Part shown: positions 21,874 to 33,415 of the stretch, piece after piece
How the letters are laid out: the number at the start of each line of letters is the position of its first letter
Numbering within the stretch: position 1 is the first letter of the stretch
DNA from: Erigeron canadensis
Lineage: Eukaryota > Streptophyta > Magnoliopsida > Asterales > Asteraceae
Direction: 5' to 3'
NCBI RefSeq assembly: GCF_010389155.1
Contig: NC_057764.1
Coordinates: forward strand, 42,106,275-42,170,274
Length of the DNA: 64,000 bases
Program-made: the position numbers and the translations under genes
The notes under the pieces: generated by a model
Told to the model about the DNA's origin: nothing
What the model saw: the letters and a program-made list of their open reading frames with translations, nothing else
Databases searched by the model: none

Positions 21874-22577
21874 GGGATTCGAGTCACTGGCCCAGTATGG
21901 ACTCCACTGCAACCTGCATCTAGGGATGAGCAGGATACATCAATGTTTGGGTCAAATGTGCCCATGGGTAAGGCTGATCAGCCTTTCGGGATTGCTCCAG
22001 CTTACGTTTTCCTAGCATCCGAGGACTCTTCCTACTTCGCCAGCCAAGTTCTTCATCCCAATGGTATAGTTCTAAACAATAAAGAGACACATACAACTTA
22101 TGTTGAAATTAATTTTGAGGTGGATAAATGGACGGGTGGGTTAATAAGTCAAAACCGATTAAGATTTATAATTGGTCAAGTTGAGAGGACCTAAAGGATA
22201 AAACACTTGTTAATTCAAACTATTTACATTTGAATGACTATCAGTCAAACAAAATTTGCAAAAGCGAGTACAAACTTCTTTTCTAGTAAGATCTGACTTT
22301 TCAAATTAGTAACTAAGAGATTTTATGCATTAAAAAGACACCTTGGAAGGCTTTCAGCCCATTTGACCCTGTCTTAATTTACCAACAGTTTATTTCTACT
22401 CCATTTCTCTATCCATAAAACTTTTTGAAGATTAGTTATAATTGGAATCCATACATTCACAAGTCATTGAGTTGAAATTACCACCTGGATGGCATCTTTT
22501 ATTTCTTGTCTTACCTTCTGGTTGTGCTTTTGACGTTACACTCTTTTCTTGCAGGTGGAAAAATTGGCAATGCTTAG
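21874..22577 (+). pseudogene. SDR fragment C (last two exons only)
   Basis: 21874-22063 encodes the C-terminal part (TGPVWTPLQPA ... SSYFASQVLHPN) and 22555-22577 the last exon (GGKIGNA, stop), joined by a normal GT/AG intron at the family's usual position. The Rossmann half, catalytic Ser/Tyr/Lys region and all earlier exons are missing. About five codons (NGVAP part) are deleted before the PxWTPL motif. It lies 800 bp after U1, so it marks a third SDR unit that was truncated. Confidence 0.85.
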
Positions 22578-23478
22578 GCTCATTTATAAGTCTATCCAAT
22601 TCCCTAAAGAAACGAAATAAACAACATATAATGTTTGTGCATATTTACATTCCGTACTCTTAATTGTGTGATGATGATCTATGTGGAGGTCAATTGTTTT
22701 ACAATCATGGATGATTGTCCGATCTTAAAACTCTACAAGGACTGTGTTTACATACAGTGGTAAGCTATATCACAATTTGCGTATAACACAACATCTATTA
22801 TCAAAGTCATGTGACTCATTGCCACATCGAACTTTTGTTGTGGCCCTGCTGATTCATAATGATTCATATTTATTCCTGCTGATCCGCTCCATATACTTAC
22901 CTGATTTAATGTTTTTGGCGTTATACCAGAGCGTCTAAACATCAAAAAAAAAAAAAAAACAACAAAAAAACCCTGACCTACAATTAGTGATTTCACAAAC
23001 TAAGATCTTATAAACTAAACACACAAAAAAACAGGGCTTTATGCATGGTTGTTACAATCAGTGGTACAAAAGGAGAGGAGCATCGGGAGTATGTTAAGAA
23101 GATGGACACTTCCAATTAATAGCATCAGCAAGTCTAGTTCCAACTACAACTGCAATGATGAAAACATACAAACCCCAAAATGAGATATCAAGAACACCTT
23201 AAAAAGAGCTGCAATAGTTTGACTGTGGAAAAGTAGAGATATCCATTTCAGCCAAATAATTAAAAATGGGTCACTTTGGGTTGTGTTTTTTCTTCAAATG
23301 GGTCAAAAAGGTCGCATAAACAAATTAATAAATAAGCTAAAACTGAAATGGTCAACATATCAAAAGTTGCTCAAAAGCTATTTGTAATGCATACAACCCT
23401 TTAAATTGCTTTATCCTATGCATGTAAGGATATCAATAAAATAGTCGAAATAAAATAGAATTGGAAGATCAGCATTAC
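22578..23478. other. Intergenic DNA, nothing recognised
   Basis: Poly-A at about 22945-22960 and short non-coding ORFs only. Confidence 0.4.
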
Positions 23479-24106
23479 CTGAAACAAGAATCAGTACATG
23501 CTCAAAAGTCTTGAGATAGAGGTTTTGACTTTTCCCTTTTAATTTGGGAATGCTCTCATCAGGGTATTCTGCTGCTCTCATAATTTCTCTAAATACGTTA
23601 TTCAAGTTACCCAATATTGTGCTAATACGACTTTTCCCTTTTAATTTGGGAATGCTCTCATCAGGGTGTTCTGCTGCTCTCATAATTTCTCTAAATACGT
23701 TATTCAAGTTTCCCAATTTTGTGCTAATACGTATGGGAGCCTCAATCCCCAAATATTGGCTCTCCTACAAATATAAAAAGTCAAAATTATCAACAGTTTG
23801 TCATGTGATCAATAAATAATGTCAAGGATGAGTAAGAATTATGCTTTTTATGGTTCACAAGAACATACTCTTTAAAAAGATTTTAAAAGATGTTTAATTT
23901 GGTTACTTTTTTTTTGGCCTACATTTGCATTGTTAACTAAACATATGTTGTATACCTTTGTTGAATCTTGTATTGCAGTTGGGTATGGTTCAAGGTCTCC
24001 CTTAGCAGCAACAATGAGGCAAGGAACCTCATACCCTGTAGACTCCGCATAACTAGCAACTTGAACAAGCAAACCTTTTGCTCTTAACCATGAAGACTCA
24101 TCGGAA
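23479..24106 (-). pseudogene. MIRO GTPase C-terminal relic with an internal exon duplication
   Basis: Two exons read on the minus strand: 24106-23956 (SDESSWLRAKGLLVQVASYA ..., ending AIQDSTK) and 23764-23479 (LGIEAPIRISTKLGNLNNVF ...). They match the second GTPase domain end of plant MIRO proteins, which anchor in the mitochondrial outer membrane and control mitochondrial movement. Splice borders and phase fit. A 34-residue block (RIST.LGNLNN ... PKLKGKS) is present twice in frame, from a 102 bp DNA duplication at 23529-23732. The first GTPase, EF-hands and a clear C-terminal membrane anchor are absent. A LINE begins just upstream, so the gene was probably truncated there. It could still be expressed as a small chimera. 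Confidence 0.75.
23529..23732. repeat. 102 bp tandem duplication, two copies
   Basis: Units at 23529-23630 and 23631-23732 differ at only a few positions. The unit is a multiple of three and keeps the MIRO frame. Confidence 0.9.
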
Positions 24107-24243
24107 CTGGATGGCAATTGAAGTTGAAAATAAGCAGGTAGGAGCACATATGTAAAAACAACAGAAAAACTTCCAGTTACCATAATTAAAAGAATAGACC
24201 CATATATACACACACACAACATATATATATATATATATATATA

Positions 24244-26134
24244 AACACAACAACACAATCTTCTCTCTCTCTCTCTCTGGGCGATTTTGGCGCGTAATTG
24301 TTTTGTAAAAATAACCGTTTCCTCCATTGTTAATCCATCATATATCCTTCAATTCTTCACCATTTTTCTTCTTTCTTCGTTTATTTTCACTTTATTCTTC
24401 ATTCCGCACATTACGGTTATAGTTTTTTCTGCGAATTTTGAGGCAATAAAAACCCTAGAATTTGGGTTTTTAGTCAAAATGCCTAATAAAAGATCTTCTG
24501 GTAGAAAAACAAAAACTCCTTTAAATTTAGGTGATTATATACTAAATAATAAGAATATTAGTAAAAATAAAGAGGAAAATAATAAAAATCGAAAGAATAA
24601 AGATGATGAGGTCAGCATTTTAATGGAGGAAAAGAATAAGGAAAGTGACAATGGCAATAAGGGTGATTTGAACATGGAGAAGGGAGCGAATCTGCAGGAA
24701 GATGAATTTTTGAATGGTGATACTGGAAAATCTATGGAAAACATCACTGTAAGTAACTCTGATAGTGAAGAAGGAATTAATGTAAAGATAACTGATAGTG
24801 GAAATAAGGATCAGTCAATGAATAGTTCATATGCTAAAATTGTTCAAAACAATTGTAATGAGATAGAGAAGAATTTGTTCTATGTTCCAACTGAAATGAA
24901 TGATAAAGGTGAGGAAGTGGTAATTTTTGATGAGGAGTTGGTTATGGAAGGTAGCCAGAAATGGAAACTAACTGCCTGTGGATTTTTTCTTGGCTGTAGC
25001 ATGTCTTTGAATGAATTGAGATACCATTTGAGAAGGATGTGGAGGAAATTTGGGTTGGGAGAAATTTTGATGGATAATAATGGGATCTGCTACTTTAAAT
25101 TCAAAACTTTGGAAGGACTAAATTCTGTTGTGGAACAAAGTCCCTGGATGGTGAATGGAAAACCATTAGTTGTTCAAGAATGGAACTCTGATATGTGTAT
25201 TGAGAAAACAGAACCAACTAAACTTCCAATATGGGTTAAACTGTGTAATGTTCCTCTGGAAGCATGGAGTTTGAAAGGAATTAGTTCCTTGGCTAGTAGA
25301 CTTGGGAAACCTCTTATGATGGATAATGTGACTGCTTCTATGTGCCATTCTGGTAAGGGAAGAGTTGGGTTTGCTAAAGTCTTGATTGAGATTGAGGCAG
25401 GTAAAGGAGTTTTGGATCAAATTGAGGTTGTTTATAAGGATGCTAAGCAGAATATTAAGCAGACTAAGTATGTAAATGTTGAGTATGCTTGGAAGCCTAT
25501 TGTGTGTAAACAATGTAGTGTATTTGGGCATACTGTGGAGAACTGTAGGTATGATTTAAATAAGAATGAGGTTAAAGGGACTGAAGCAGTTAATGCTAAT
25601 AATGAAGAACAGATGAATAAACCAGATGATGAAGGTTGGTTTAAGAACAAAAGAGTTGGGCAAAAATATAGGAATGGGCTGAAATTTAAGGAAAAACCCA
25701 AAGTTAAGTACATTCCTGCGAATGTGGAGAATAATAAGAATGGTGAATCTTCTAAAAATGTTAGCACTGCTAATAAATATGATGTATTGGGTAATGAACC
25801 TGAAGGAAATTATGTGCCTGAGGGATTGGATTATGTTGGCAAAGTCAAAGTGGATTGGTTTGTGAAGATAAATAAAAAACCTTCTGATGAAGATACTAAA
25901 GAGTGGACTGCAAGTATGCACAAGTATTTTAAATACATATGGCAAGAGAATTTGCAGGGTAAGGATAGGAAAGATATTGAGGAGGATATTATTGATGATG
26001 GAGATGCTGCTGCTATAGATTTAGTGGCTGGTGAGATAGGGGCAGGGGATACTCAATTACTTTTTTAATGGAGTGCATGGAATATTAGAGGTATGAATAC
26101 ATCTCTAAAACAGAATGAGGTTGTTAAGATTATT
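24244..26134 (+). mobile_element. L1-type LINE, 5' UTR, ORF1 and start of ORF2, cut off by an LTR
   Basis: A CT-rich leader (about 24261-24280) precedes ORF1. After ORF1 the frame TGG AGT GCA ... reads WSAWNIRGMNTSLKQNEV, the start of the L1 endonuclease. It breaks off at 26134 where a TGTAACA LTR end begins. No later ORF2 sequence was found in the window. Confidence 0.8.
24479..26068 (+). CDS. LINE ORF1 protein (DUF4283 domain and CCHC zinc knuckle)
   Basis: A 529-residue frame from the ATG of MPNKRSSGRKTK. The N-terminus is Lys/Asn/Glu-rich and probably disordered. The middle part has the DUF4283 pattern (LRRMWRKFG, SPWMVNGKPLVVQEWNSD, LPIWVKLCNVPLEAWS). A CCHC knuckle CKQCSVFGHTVENC follows (C-x2-C-x4-H-x4-C). 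The frame can be extended 64 codons upstream, but that part is membrane-like and reads as UTR. Such proteins bind LINE RNA. No stop breaks the frame, so this copy is fairly young. Confidence 0.88.
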   Translation: MPNKRSSGRKTKTPLNLGDYILNNKNISKNKEENNKNRKNKDDEVSILMEEKNKESDNGNKGDLNMEKGANLQEDEFLNGDTGKSMENITVSNSDSEEGINVKITDSGNKDQSMNSSYAKIVQNNCNEIEKNLFYVPTEMNDKGEEVVIFDEELVMEGSQKWKLTACGFFLGCSMSLNELRYHLRRMWRKFGLGEILMDNNGICYFKFKTLEGLNSVVEQSPWMVNGKPLVVQEWNSDMCIEKTEPTKLPIWVKLCNVPLEAWSLKGISSLASRLGKPLMMDNVTASMCHSGKGRVGFAKVLIEIEAGKGVLDQIEVVYKDAKQNIKQTKYVNVEYAWKPIVCKQCSVFGHTVENCRYDLNKNEVKGTEAVNANNEEQMNKPDDEGWFKNKRVGQKYRNGLKFKEKPKVKYIPANVENNKNGESSKNVSTANKYDVLGNEPEGNYVPEGLDYVGKVKVDWFVKINKKPSDEDTKEWTASMHKYFKYIWQENLQGKDRKDIEEDIIDDGDAAAIDLVAGEIGAGDTQLLF

Positions 26135-26809
26135 TGTAACACCCCGAGCTACGCACGAAATGTCTCCGAAAAGATAGCGTATGCATGGAATTATCGTAGA
26201 ACATGATCTATATGCATAAAAGGATCCGGTGAATCCAACATTAATAATCAAGTATAAAATGCATAACATAGGGCGAATGAATCCTGGATCCATGTAAGTC
26301 CAAGCCAGGTCCTAGCACAAGCCTCAATCGATCATCACGTCTTGGATTCACAAGTTTACCTGAAAAGTGTACTAAACAAGGTCAACACTAGGTTGGTGAG
26401 TTCGTAGGAGCAAATGACAAGGATCTAAATCCAAATCCATTCGCATTATGACCAAAGATAATGAACAAGGAACACACTTACAATAAGTCCTTAAAAGGCA
26501 CAATTATTCAATTTCGGTTGGCTCGTAGCGCAACCTAGACCAACACGTATCCATTACACAAATTATACCAAAGCTAGAACACATGTAATGCACGAGAACA
26601 CAAAATATGGACATCAACAAGTATCCATTAAGTTCTAAAATGTCAACAAGTTCATCAATGTTCCTAAATTGTTCTCATGTCATTCAATTCTCATTAAGTA
26701 CATAAAGTACCCGTTTATTGCACTTGCTCACATTGCACCTCAATTGTCCACCCTATTGTCTCAAGTACATCCTGTCCATCAAACACAACCAAACACAACA
26801 CACATACAT

Positions 26810-27475
26810 TTCATACGACTTTACATTTAAGGAATCTTAGATGTTTGTATACAAGGTCACCCGCAGCCTTCCCACCACATCTGCAACTCATTAAATGTAT
26901 CATCGTCTTCCATGTATGTATAACTATCCTAATCATAAATAAAACAATCATACTCAAACAATCCATAATCAATCAATGTCCATCAATGACCCTCACATAG
27001 GTACTCACATAATGAACTACGCAAGGTATTTAGAATACACATAGTAAACAAGAACAAGTAATAATGATATCCATAAGTATCTAACAAGTTCTATAATGCC
27101 AAACATGTCTATCAATGTTCCTCAATTGAACTCAATTGCACGTAATGTACCTCATTGTACTCAATTGCACGTAATGTACCTCATTGTACTCAATTGCACG
27201 TAATGTACCTCAATGTACTCAATTGCACGTAATGTACCTCATTGCACGTAATGTATCTCATTGTACTCAATTGCACGTAATGTACCTCAATGTACTCAAT
27301 TGCACCATGACCATCAATGTCCACCCAGAAACAACACTATGTGTATATACTTCGTACGATACTACTTTAGAAAGGCCTTTGATGCTTATATATAGGGTCA
27401 CCCGCAGCCTTCCCACCACATCTCCAACCTTTCGAAGGTAATACCGTCTTCCATATATACACAACTAACCTAATA
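26810..27475. repeat. Internal duplication within the solo LTR
   Basis: The block around 26810-26935 and the block around 27350-27475 share ggtcacccgcagccttccc, accacatct and gtcttccat, with a 540 bp offset. Confidence 0.7.
27131..27304. repeat. 29 bp tandem repeat (six TTGCACGTAATGTA cores)
   Basis: Unit ctcaattgcacgtaatgta plus cctcattgta. Copies are near-perfect except one shortened unit at about 27240. It lies inside the solo LTR. Confidence 0.85.
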
Positions 27476-29198
27476 ATCAACCAAACATGCACATACAATA
27501 ATCATATAACAACCACGTATTTACACGTCAACAAATCCATCAATCAAACAATATCATCACTCAAGACACTCAAACATATGCACAATCAAGTCATGTCATC
27601 ATCAAGGAAATCAAACGTATGCACAATTGAACTATGTCATCAATCAAGGTAAACACATAATTGCACAAACAAACAAGTTAACACACAAAGGTTGTACACT
27701 TTTCAGCCCGAATCTCAAACGAGTAGGGAGCTACAAACTCACCTTGATTTCCAAGCAAAACGACACGTTAATATCGAGCTATAAATGTCCAACAACCGTC
27801 ACGTGTCCACAACCTATCAACATATATCATAGTATCATCAAAGACAACTCTATAACCCTACACAAGTTGGTTAAGTAAGTTCAAGTCAAGTCACAACTCA
27901 CAAACGCTTCAACAACCTTTCCGAGTAGGAATAAAACACTTTGACTCGACATGTCTTAGAATCAAAGGAAGATTCAACCCAAATAAATGTTACTACAAGA
28001 AACTAGCCTCTCATACGATTCCAACGATAGGCCATATGACTCGATTGGACTCACGGATCAAAAGTTATAGACGTTTGAAAACTTGTCAAGAAAGCTGCAC
28101 AAACTCGCGACACGAGTTTATTGGCTAGCGACATGAGCTGAACAACACCTCGCGGCACGAGTTCCCCAGGTCGTGGCACAAGAAAAAGTACTGGTCAAGA
28201 GACACCAAAACTTGTGGCACGAGTTTCTGCAGGTCTGCAGAAAAACATGATCCAAACTCGATTTTGACATCCCCAAACACCATTTTGACTTCCAAATCGA
28301 CCAAGGAACCTTTCTAACTTGTTTTTGAACATTATCAAACATAAATAAATATATTTAGACTCGACCCACTTCACAAACTCGTTTCATTACATCAATTTCG
28401 TACCAAAAATCGTTTTTGACCTAAATTGAACCACCAAGAACCCTAATTCGCGTTTTGACTCGATTTGTTACCCGAATTTACTTGAAACCAGTTAGAAACA
28501 AGTTATTAAACATAAAATGATGAAGAATGGATGAGTTTCACTTACCAAATCTTCTTCCAAAAGCTTAACCCCAGTTTGACCCAAAAGAGGATGTTCTTGC
28601 ACTTTTTGATGACTCAAATCTTGATATGATGCAAAAGAGATGTAATAGATGATCTTTTCTAGCACTAATCTAACTTGAAACCATAATATTGGTGTAAGAA
28701 TCTTAGAGAGAGAGAAAGACATTTGTTTGTGTGTGTTTTGTTCTTGTAAGAAGAAAGAAAGAAGGATAAGAGGGGAGAATGAATGGATGGGTGGTGAGGA
28801 GGAGTTGGAAGGGAAGCCGACCTAGATTCCAAAAGGGTAGGCTCCCGCTCCCCTAAATTTGACAAATAGCTAAACGTTAACCCTTTAAATGCCAAAACGA
28901 ACTCACAAACGTATTTTAACTTAACGTTTCGCTAAAGCTCGCTTATTCGCCCAAGTTTCTACCTTGATTAACAAAATTCATTTAATTTAGTTATTAATTT
29001 GATTGTTTTCAAATTGTAAGCATCGATTAGCATGACTAATGATCTCGACACACACACAAGTCCCAAATTGCACGACAAATTGTTCTATATGTACACATTG
29101 CACTTAAATGAACCCCAAAAGACTTAAATTATATTACTAACTAGATTGTTAGCCAAGTTGCACAAATAGTCAACGGGTCAAAAGTCACAGTTGTTACA

Positions 29199-30076
29199 GT
29201 TTCAAAAGCTTTGGTGAATAATTACTTTGAGAAAAAAATTGAAGGCATTGCAGCCACCGGCCAACTGGTACATCTGTGGTATTTTGATTTCAGTTAGATT
29301 TTGTTGGTGCATTTCTAGGTAACAACATCATTATAGAAGTTTGTTTTAAGTCTATTGAATACGTACTTGTAATAAATGTAAAGTTTTCTCATGTAATAAC
29401 TCAAACTCATGTTAGTCAAACTCGTGTTGGTCAAGTCGACAACAATATGCATATAATGTTATATTTCCACCGTTTCTCATGAATTATATCATCGTCAAAA
29501 ACAATTATTTGAGCTATGATACTTTTAACACTGTAAATTCAGAATGTCTAGCTTCTCTGTGATTTTTTCATTAATTTTTACACATCGTTTACTATTTTTG
29601 AAAAAAACTTGAACCCAGCAGCTCAAATTTCTTACCCGTTTGCGCAACAGAATGTTGTATACATGTTCATGGCCAAAGCAAGCTTTAAAAAATCCTATGA
29701 ACTTATTTAAACTTCTAGACATGTGAAATATACTACACAAAAAGTCCCGAATCTACAAAAATTGGGATTTAAAATGCCATGAACATGGCTAATTTTCAGC
29801 TAAAACTCAGATTTGACCATGCTTCTTTCAAACATGCATATACCAAGTTCTACTCAGTATTTTTACATGTTTTCAATGGGAAATTGAACTAGACACGTAA
29901 ACCTACATTTTCTCTATAGTGATAAACACATGATTTATCCCTTACAAGTGAGCTTCAGTTATTATAAAAACTTGCACAAAAACTGCTTGTAACTGATTAA
30001 TACCGCTTTAACTAACTGATACCACTTTAAGGATTTTATTAACTATACAACTAGTTTGTACCTCTTCTTCCATACA
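29199..30076. other. No gene recognised
   Basis: AT-rich. The DNA right after the LTR does not continue LINE ORF2, supporting rearrangement at the LTR border. Confidence 0.4.
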
Positions 30077-30361
30077 TCACAAATTGGCTGAAATTCTTGT
30101 GGATCCAGACAATCGGTCCGCTTCGGCGAGCATCAGAAGCTCAAGACTTTGTCTTACTTTCTCTCGATTTTCTGCTGAGGTTGGATCGATTGCTTCGACT
30201 AAACACTTTACGGCTAACAACAGTGAACCGTGAGAAATATCCAAAAAGGGTAAACCGTACGACTCTCTAAATCCAAGCGCTGTGGAATCAAGCAACATTG
30301 TCTCATCTTGGGAAAGTGTCATCTCCCACAATTTCCCATCACGGCCCACTTTGTAACCCAT
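30077..30361 (-). CDS. Unidentified 94-codon ORF or exon
   Basis: The translation (MGYKVGRDGKLWEMTL ... SLLLAVKCLVEAID ... LLMLAEADRLSG) has the mixed composition of a real globular protein, including a predicted helical region near the end. I do not recognise the family. No partner exon was found on either side, so it may be a lone exon of a broken gene. Confidence 0.35.
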   Translation of the reverse strand: MGYKVGRDGKLWEMTLSQDETMLLDSTALGFRESYGLPFLDISHGSLLLAVKCLVEAIDPTSAENREKVRQSLELLMLAEADRLSGSTRISANL

Positions 30362-30762
30362 GAAATAATAATCGCATGTTTAGATTTTCAGGGGAGGTTG
30401 CAATGGAATCCCTTGATGATCGTCACCAACGTCCACAACCTCTACATATGTCAAGTCAATGTTAGCCAAACTTTTATTGCTAAGTTTCTTAGTGGATTCA
30501 TCTATGGTGGGTTTGCTTCTCTTTATGCTGATGAGTGAGTGAACAAATGCACTGTAAATTTCCTTTAAACCGGGTTTTCCTATTTGTGAAGCGTAAGCTT
30601 TCTCGTAATCTCATGGGTCGTCTACCTTTATTTCGGGTTAGGGTTTTGGGATGTTTTTTTCTAGCTTAACTTATTTATCTTTTTGGGTGCCATGAGTGGT
30701 ATGAAGAAAAAAAGAAAAAAAGAAGTGTTGATACACAAAGAAAGAGTGATAAAGAAAATAAG

Positions 30763-31490
30763 CTAGTAGTGATTCAAAGAGATATATTTGGTATATACAT
30801 ACATGTATATGATACATATATATATATATATATGTATGAAATGTTTGGGTAGTTAGGGTTTTTTAATAAATCCATTAAATTATGGCAGAAGCCAGCATGC
30901 GTATAGCATATAGATTTGATGAATGATAGAGAGAGGGAAAAATATGTAGATGATTCCAAATCAATGCCTGTTTTCATGGAGAAAGAAAAAAATTAAGAAA
31001 AAAAAGAAAGAAGTGCAATGGTGAAGAAAAGAAACTAGTAGTGATCGAAAGAGATATATGTGATATATATACATACATGTATATGTGTATGAGATGTTTG
31101 GGTAGTTAGTTCTTTTTAATATATCTATTAAATTATGGCAGGAGCCAGCATGCATATAGCGTATCGATTTGACGAATGAAAGAGAGAGAGGAAAAATATG
31201 AAGTAAATCCCAAACCAATGCCTGTTTTCATGGAGAAAGAAAGAAATGATAAAACAAAGAAAGAAGTGCAGTGGTGAAGAAAAGATTTTAGTAGTGATCG
31301 AAAGAGATATATGTGATATATACATACATATATACATATGTGTATGAAATGTTTAAATAGTTAGGGTTTTTTAATATATCCATTAACTTATGACAGGAGC
31401 CAACACACGTATAGTGTATAAATGCGATGAATGAAAGAGATATGGAGAGTTATGGAGTAAATTCCAAATCAATGTTTGTTTTCAAAATTA
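30763..31490. repeat. Three tandem units of about 250-270 bp
   Basis: Units start near 30763, 31035 and 31288 with ctagtagtgatcgaaagagatata, followed by a TA-rich part, atgtttgggtagttag, attatggcaggagccagcat and tgcctgttttcatggagaaag. Minus-strand ORFs in it are copies of this simple repeat, not genes. Confidence 0.85.
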
Positions 31491-31879
31491 AAAGTGTCAT
31501 ACTTTTTTAAATGATCATCATGGAAAAGTATCACATATTTCTATTTTGTATCTTGGAAACAAAATTGAAATTTCTCCGTTGGATAAATAGACTCTTTGGC
31601 CTAAATCAAAAATATGCAATATGCATGTTTACATTTTTAATAACTTCATAGTTTATAGTTTAGTATTGAATTGAACAAAAATCGATCTAAGGTTCTCAAC
31701 TATCATATATTTTAAATATGACGTACAAGACATATACTTATGTCGATATTCATTATTATTTTTAATTGAAGGATATTATAATCTTACCCCCTTAAAAAAG
31801 TTCGTCCTCGAATTTAGCACATGGCTAATGTGACGAGAATATTAAGCCTTCTTAATTTCAAGGAACTAATTATTTTATT

Positions 31880-32080
31880 TAGTGATCACGATATTTTTTC
31901 CAGAATGGTATCAGAGTAGGAGTTCTTTCCAGTAGTTAGGGGCGTTACAGAATGGTATCAGAGCAAAGGTTCTTTCTTGTAGAAACTTAAGACCTAAGTT
32001 GTGGTATGTGAGATTGGGTAGTCTCTTGGTTAGGTATTTCTTTCGATGTTTAGGATGACACTTTTAGGAAGATGGAGTTG
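31880..32080 (+). mobile_element. LTR-retrotransposon remnant: LTR end and primer binding sites
   Basis: Gttacaga is followed by TGGTATCAGAGC at 31953-31964, complementary to the 3' end of plant initiator methionine tRNA. A second, slightly shorter match, tggtatcagag, is at 31906-31916. No coding part follows. Confidence 0.6.
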
Positions 32081-32735
32081 TAATATCATATAAAATTTAC
32101 AACACTAAAATGTGATAATACATACGCAGGCTAAGGGGTTCCCGCTGATTTACTCTTTTTTAAATTTACATATTTTGATAGAAATATTATGAAATTAAAA
32201 TTGAATTTCATTTTTTAAATGGTTTGGTTATTCAAAAACAAAGAAATCTCTTATTGTTGGAATGTAAACTCCTTAATCGATGAAATCTTGTCCTTGGGGC
32301 GCAAAACAAAATTTCATTTCGTACTAATCTTTAAAAAATTAAAACATGGAAATATATATTGTTAAGCCTTTTAAGTCCATTCTTATCTTAAGCCTGCTAA
32401 CCTTTCAACTCCCACATTCATCGGGCGCCAAAATCAAATTAAACTTCTAATGTCCATCTCTAATACATTTGATTTTCATTTTCATCTCGCCCAAATTCCA
32501 AATACATCTAATTATTTCCTAGTATTTAAGAATGGTTATTCCAATAAATTTTAACATGGATTGCTGGAATGAGATCGACTCAAGAATGATTGACCTAATC
32601 AGTGAAAAACAACAAATATATTTAGGTTTAATCTAAGTAATGATTTTTCTATATTTGAACTAAAGGTACTCTTAGTGTTGTAAATTATGTATTTCTACCC
32701 AATATTGTTGTGGCAAAGAGTGTCATGGAATTATT
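32081..32735. other. No gene recognised
   Basis: AT-rich intergenic sequence. Confidence 0.4.
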
Positions 32736-33415
32736 ATGCATTTTCAAGAGAAAGCTAAGGTAGATATAGATTTTTACTTTGCAATAGACCAGAACACTGA
32801 TGGGACATCTAAAAGTGTATTTTGGGCTGATGGTAGATCAAAATCAGCTTATAATCAGTTTGGTGATGTTGTTGTTTTTGATGTAACTTACAAAATGAAT
32901 ACGTTTAGCTTGCCATTTGCTCCGTTTGTTGGGGTTAACCACCATGGACAAACTATTTTGTTTGGAGCAACAATATTGTAAAATGAAACTAGGGTAACAT
33001 TTACATGGTTGTTCAAAAATTTTCGGGAATGCATGTATGATTGGCCACCTATTTCAATCATAACCGACCAAGATATGGCTATAGGTAAAACAATTCAAAA
33101 GGTGTTTCCTAATACAAGACATTGATTTTGTGCTTGACATTTAAAAAGCATGTTTTAGATCACCTTCAACCATTACGATCTCGATTCTTTTTATTTTCAG
33201 GACACATATAATAGGTGGGTAAAAAGCCAAAATATTAATGATTTTGAAGCAGGTTAGGAAGCTTTGAAAAAGAAATATAACATTGATGATAAATCTTGGT
33301 TGGGAAAGATGTATAAGTTACGTCACTATTCGGTAAAAGCATTTATGAAAGACACGTCTTTCGCTGGCATGACAAGTAGCGGTTGAAATGAAAGCATTCA
33401 TTCAATTGTTATACA
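32736..33415 (+). pseudogene. FAR1/FHY3-type (MULE transposase-derived) pseudogene
   Basis: The first 81 codons read DGTSKSVFWADGRSK ... FDVTYKMNTFSLPFAPFVGV, then NHHGQTILFGATIL and a stop. Beyond it, the same homology continues in pieces (TFTWLFKNFRECMY, ISIITDQDMAIGKTI, VFPNTRH) with further stops and one or more frameshifts. This is the MULE transposase domain kept in FAR1/FHY3 transcription factors, where DVTY and TDQD carry the first acidic residues of the old active site. No FAR1 zinc-finger or SWIM part was found. It is dead, and could equally derive from a MULE transposon. Confidence 0.8.

Larger units (their letters stand above)
26135..29198 (-). mobile_element. Solo LTR of a large LTR retrotransposon, 3,064 bp
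   Basis: The ends are TGTAACA and TGTTACA. On the minus strand it begins TGTAACAACTGTGACTTTTG and ends CGGGGTGTTACA. Minus is taken as sense because plant LTRs of this kind end GGGGTGTTACA directly before a TGGTATCAGAGC primer site. No internal domain accompanies it, so it is a solo LTR. The 5 bp on each side (ttatt and gtttc) do not match, so it may have arisen by recombination between two elements. Inside are a 29 bp tandem repeat and a long internal duplication. Confidence 0.7.

Noticed and set aside
21943..22194. Could SDR fragment C be a short working gene?
   Set aside because: It lacks the cofactor and catalytic parts and has an internal deletion.
24287..24478. Upstream extension of LINE ORF1
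   Set aside because: Hydrophobic and UTR-like; the ATG at 24479 begins the typical basic N-terminus.
25166..25945. Minus-strand ORFs of 111-129 codons
   Set aside because: They are antisense shadows of LINE ORF1.
27131..27304. Regular 29 bp repeats, CRISPR-like at first sight
   Set aside because: There are no unique spacers; the units are head to tail, inside an LTR, in a plant genome.
27184..28895. Several ORFs of 65-85 codons
   Set aside because: They lie in the solo LTR and its repeats.
30774..31337. Three similar minus-strand ORFs
   Set aside because: They are the same frame of a tandem repeat with TA-rich coding; no family.
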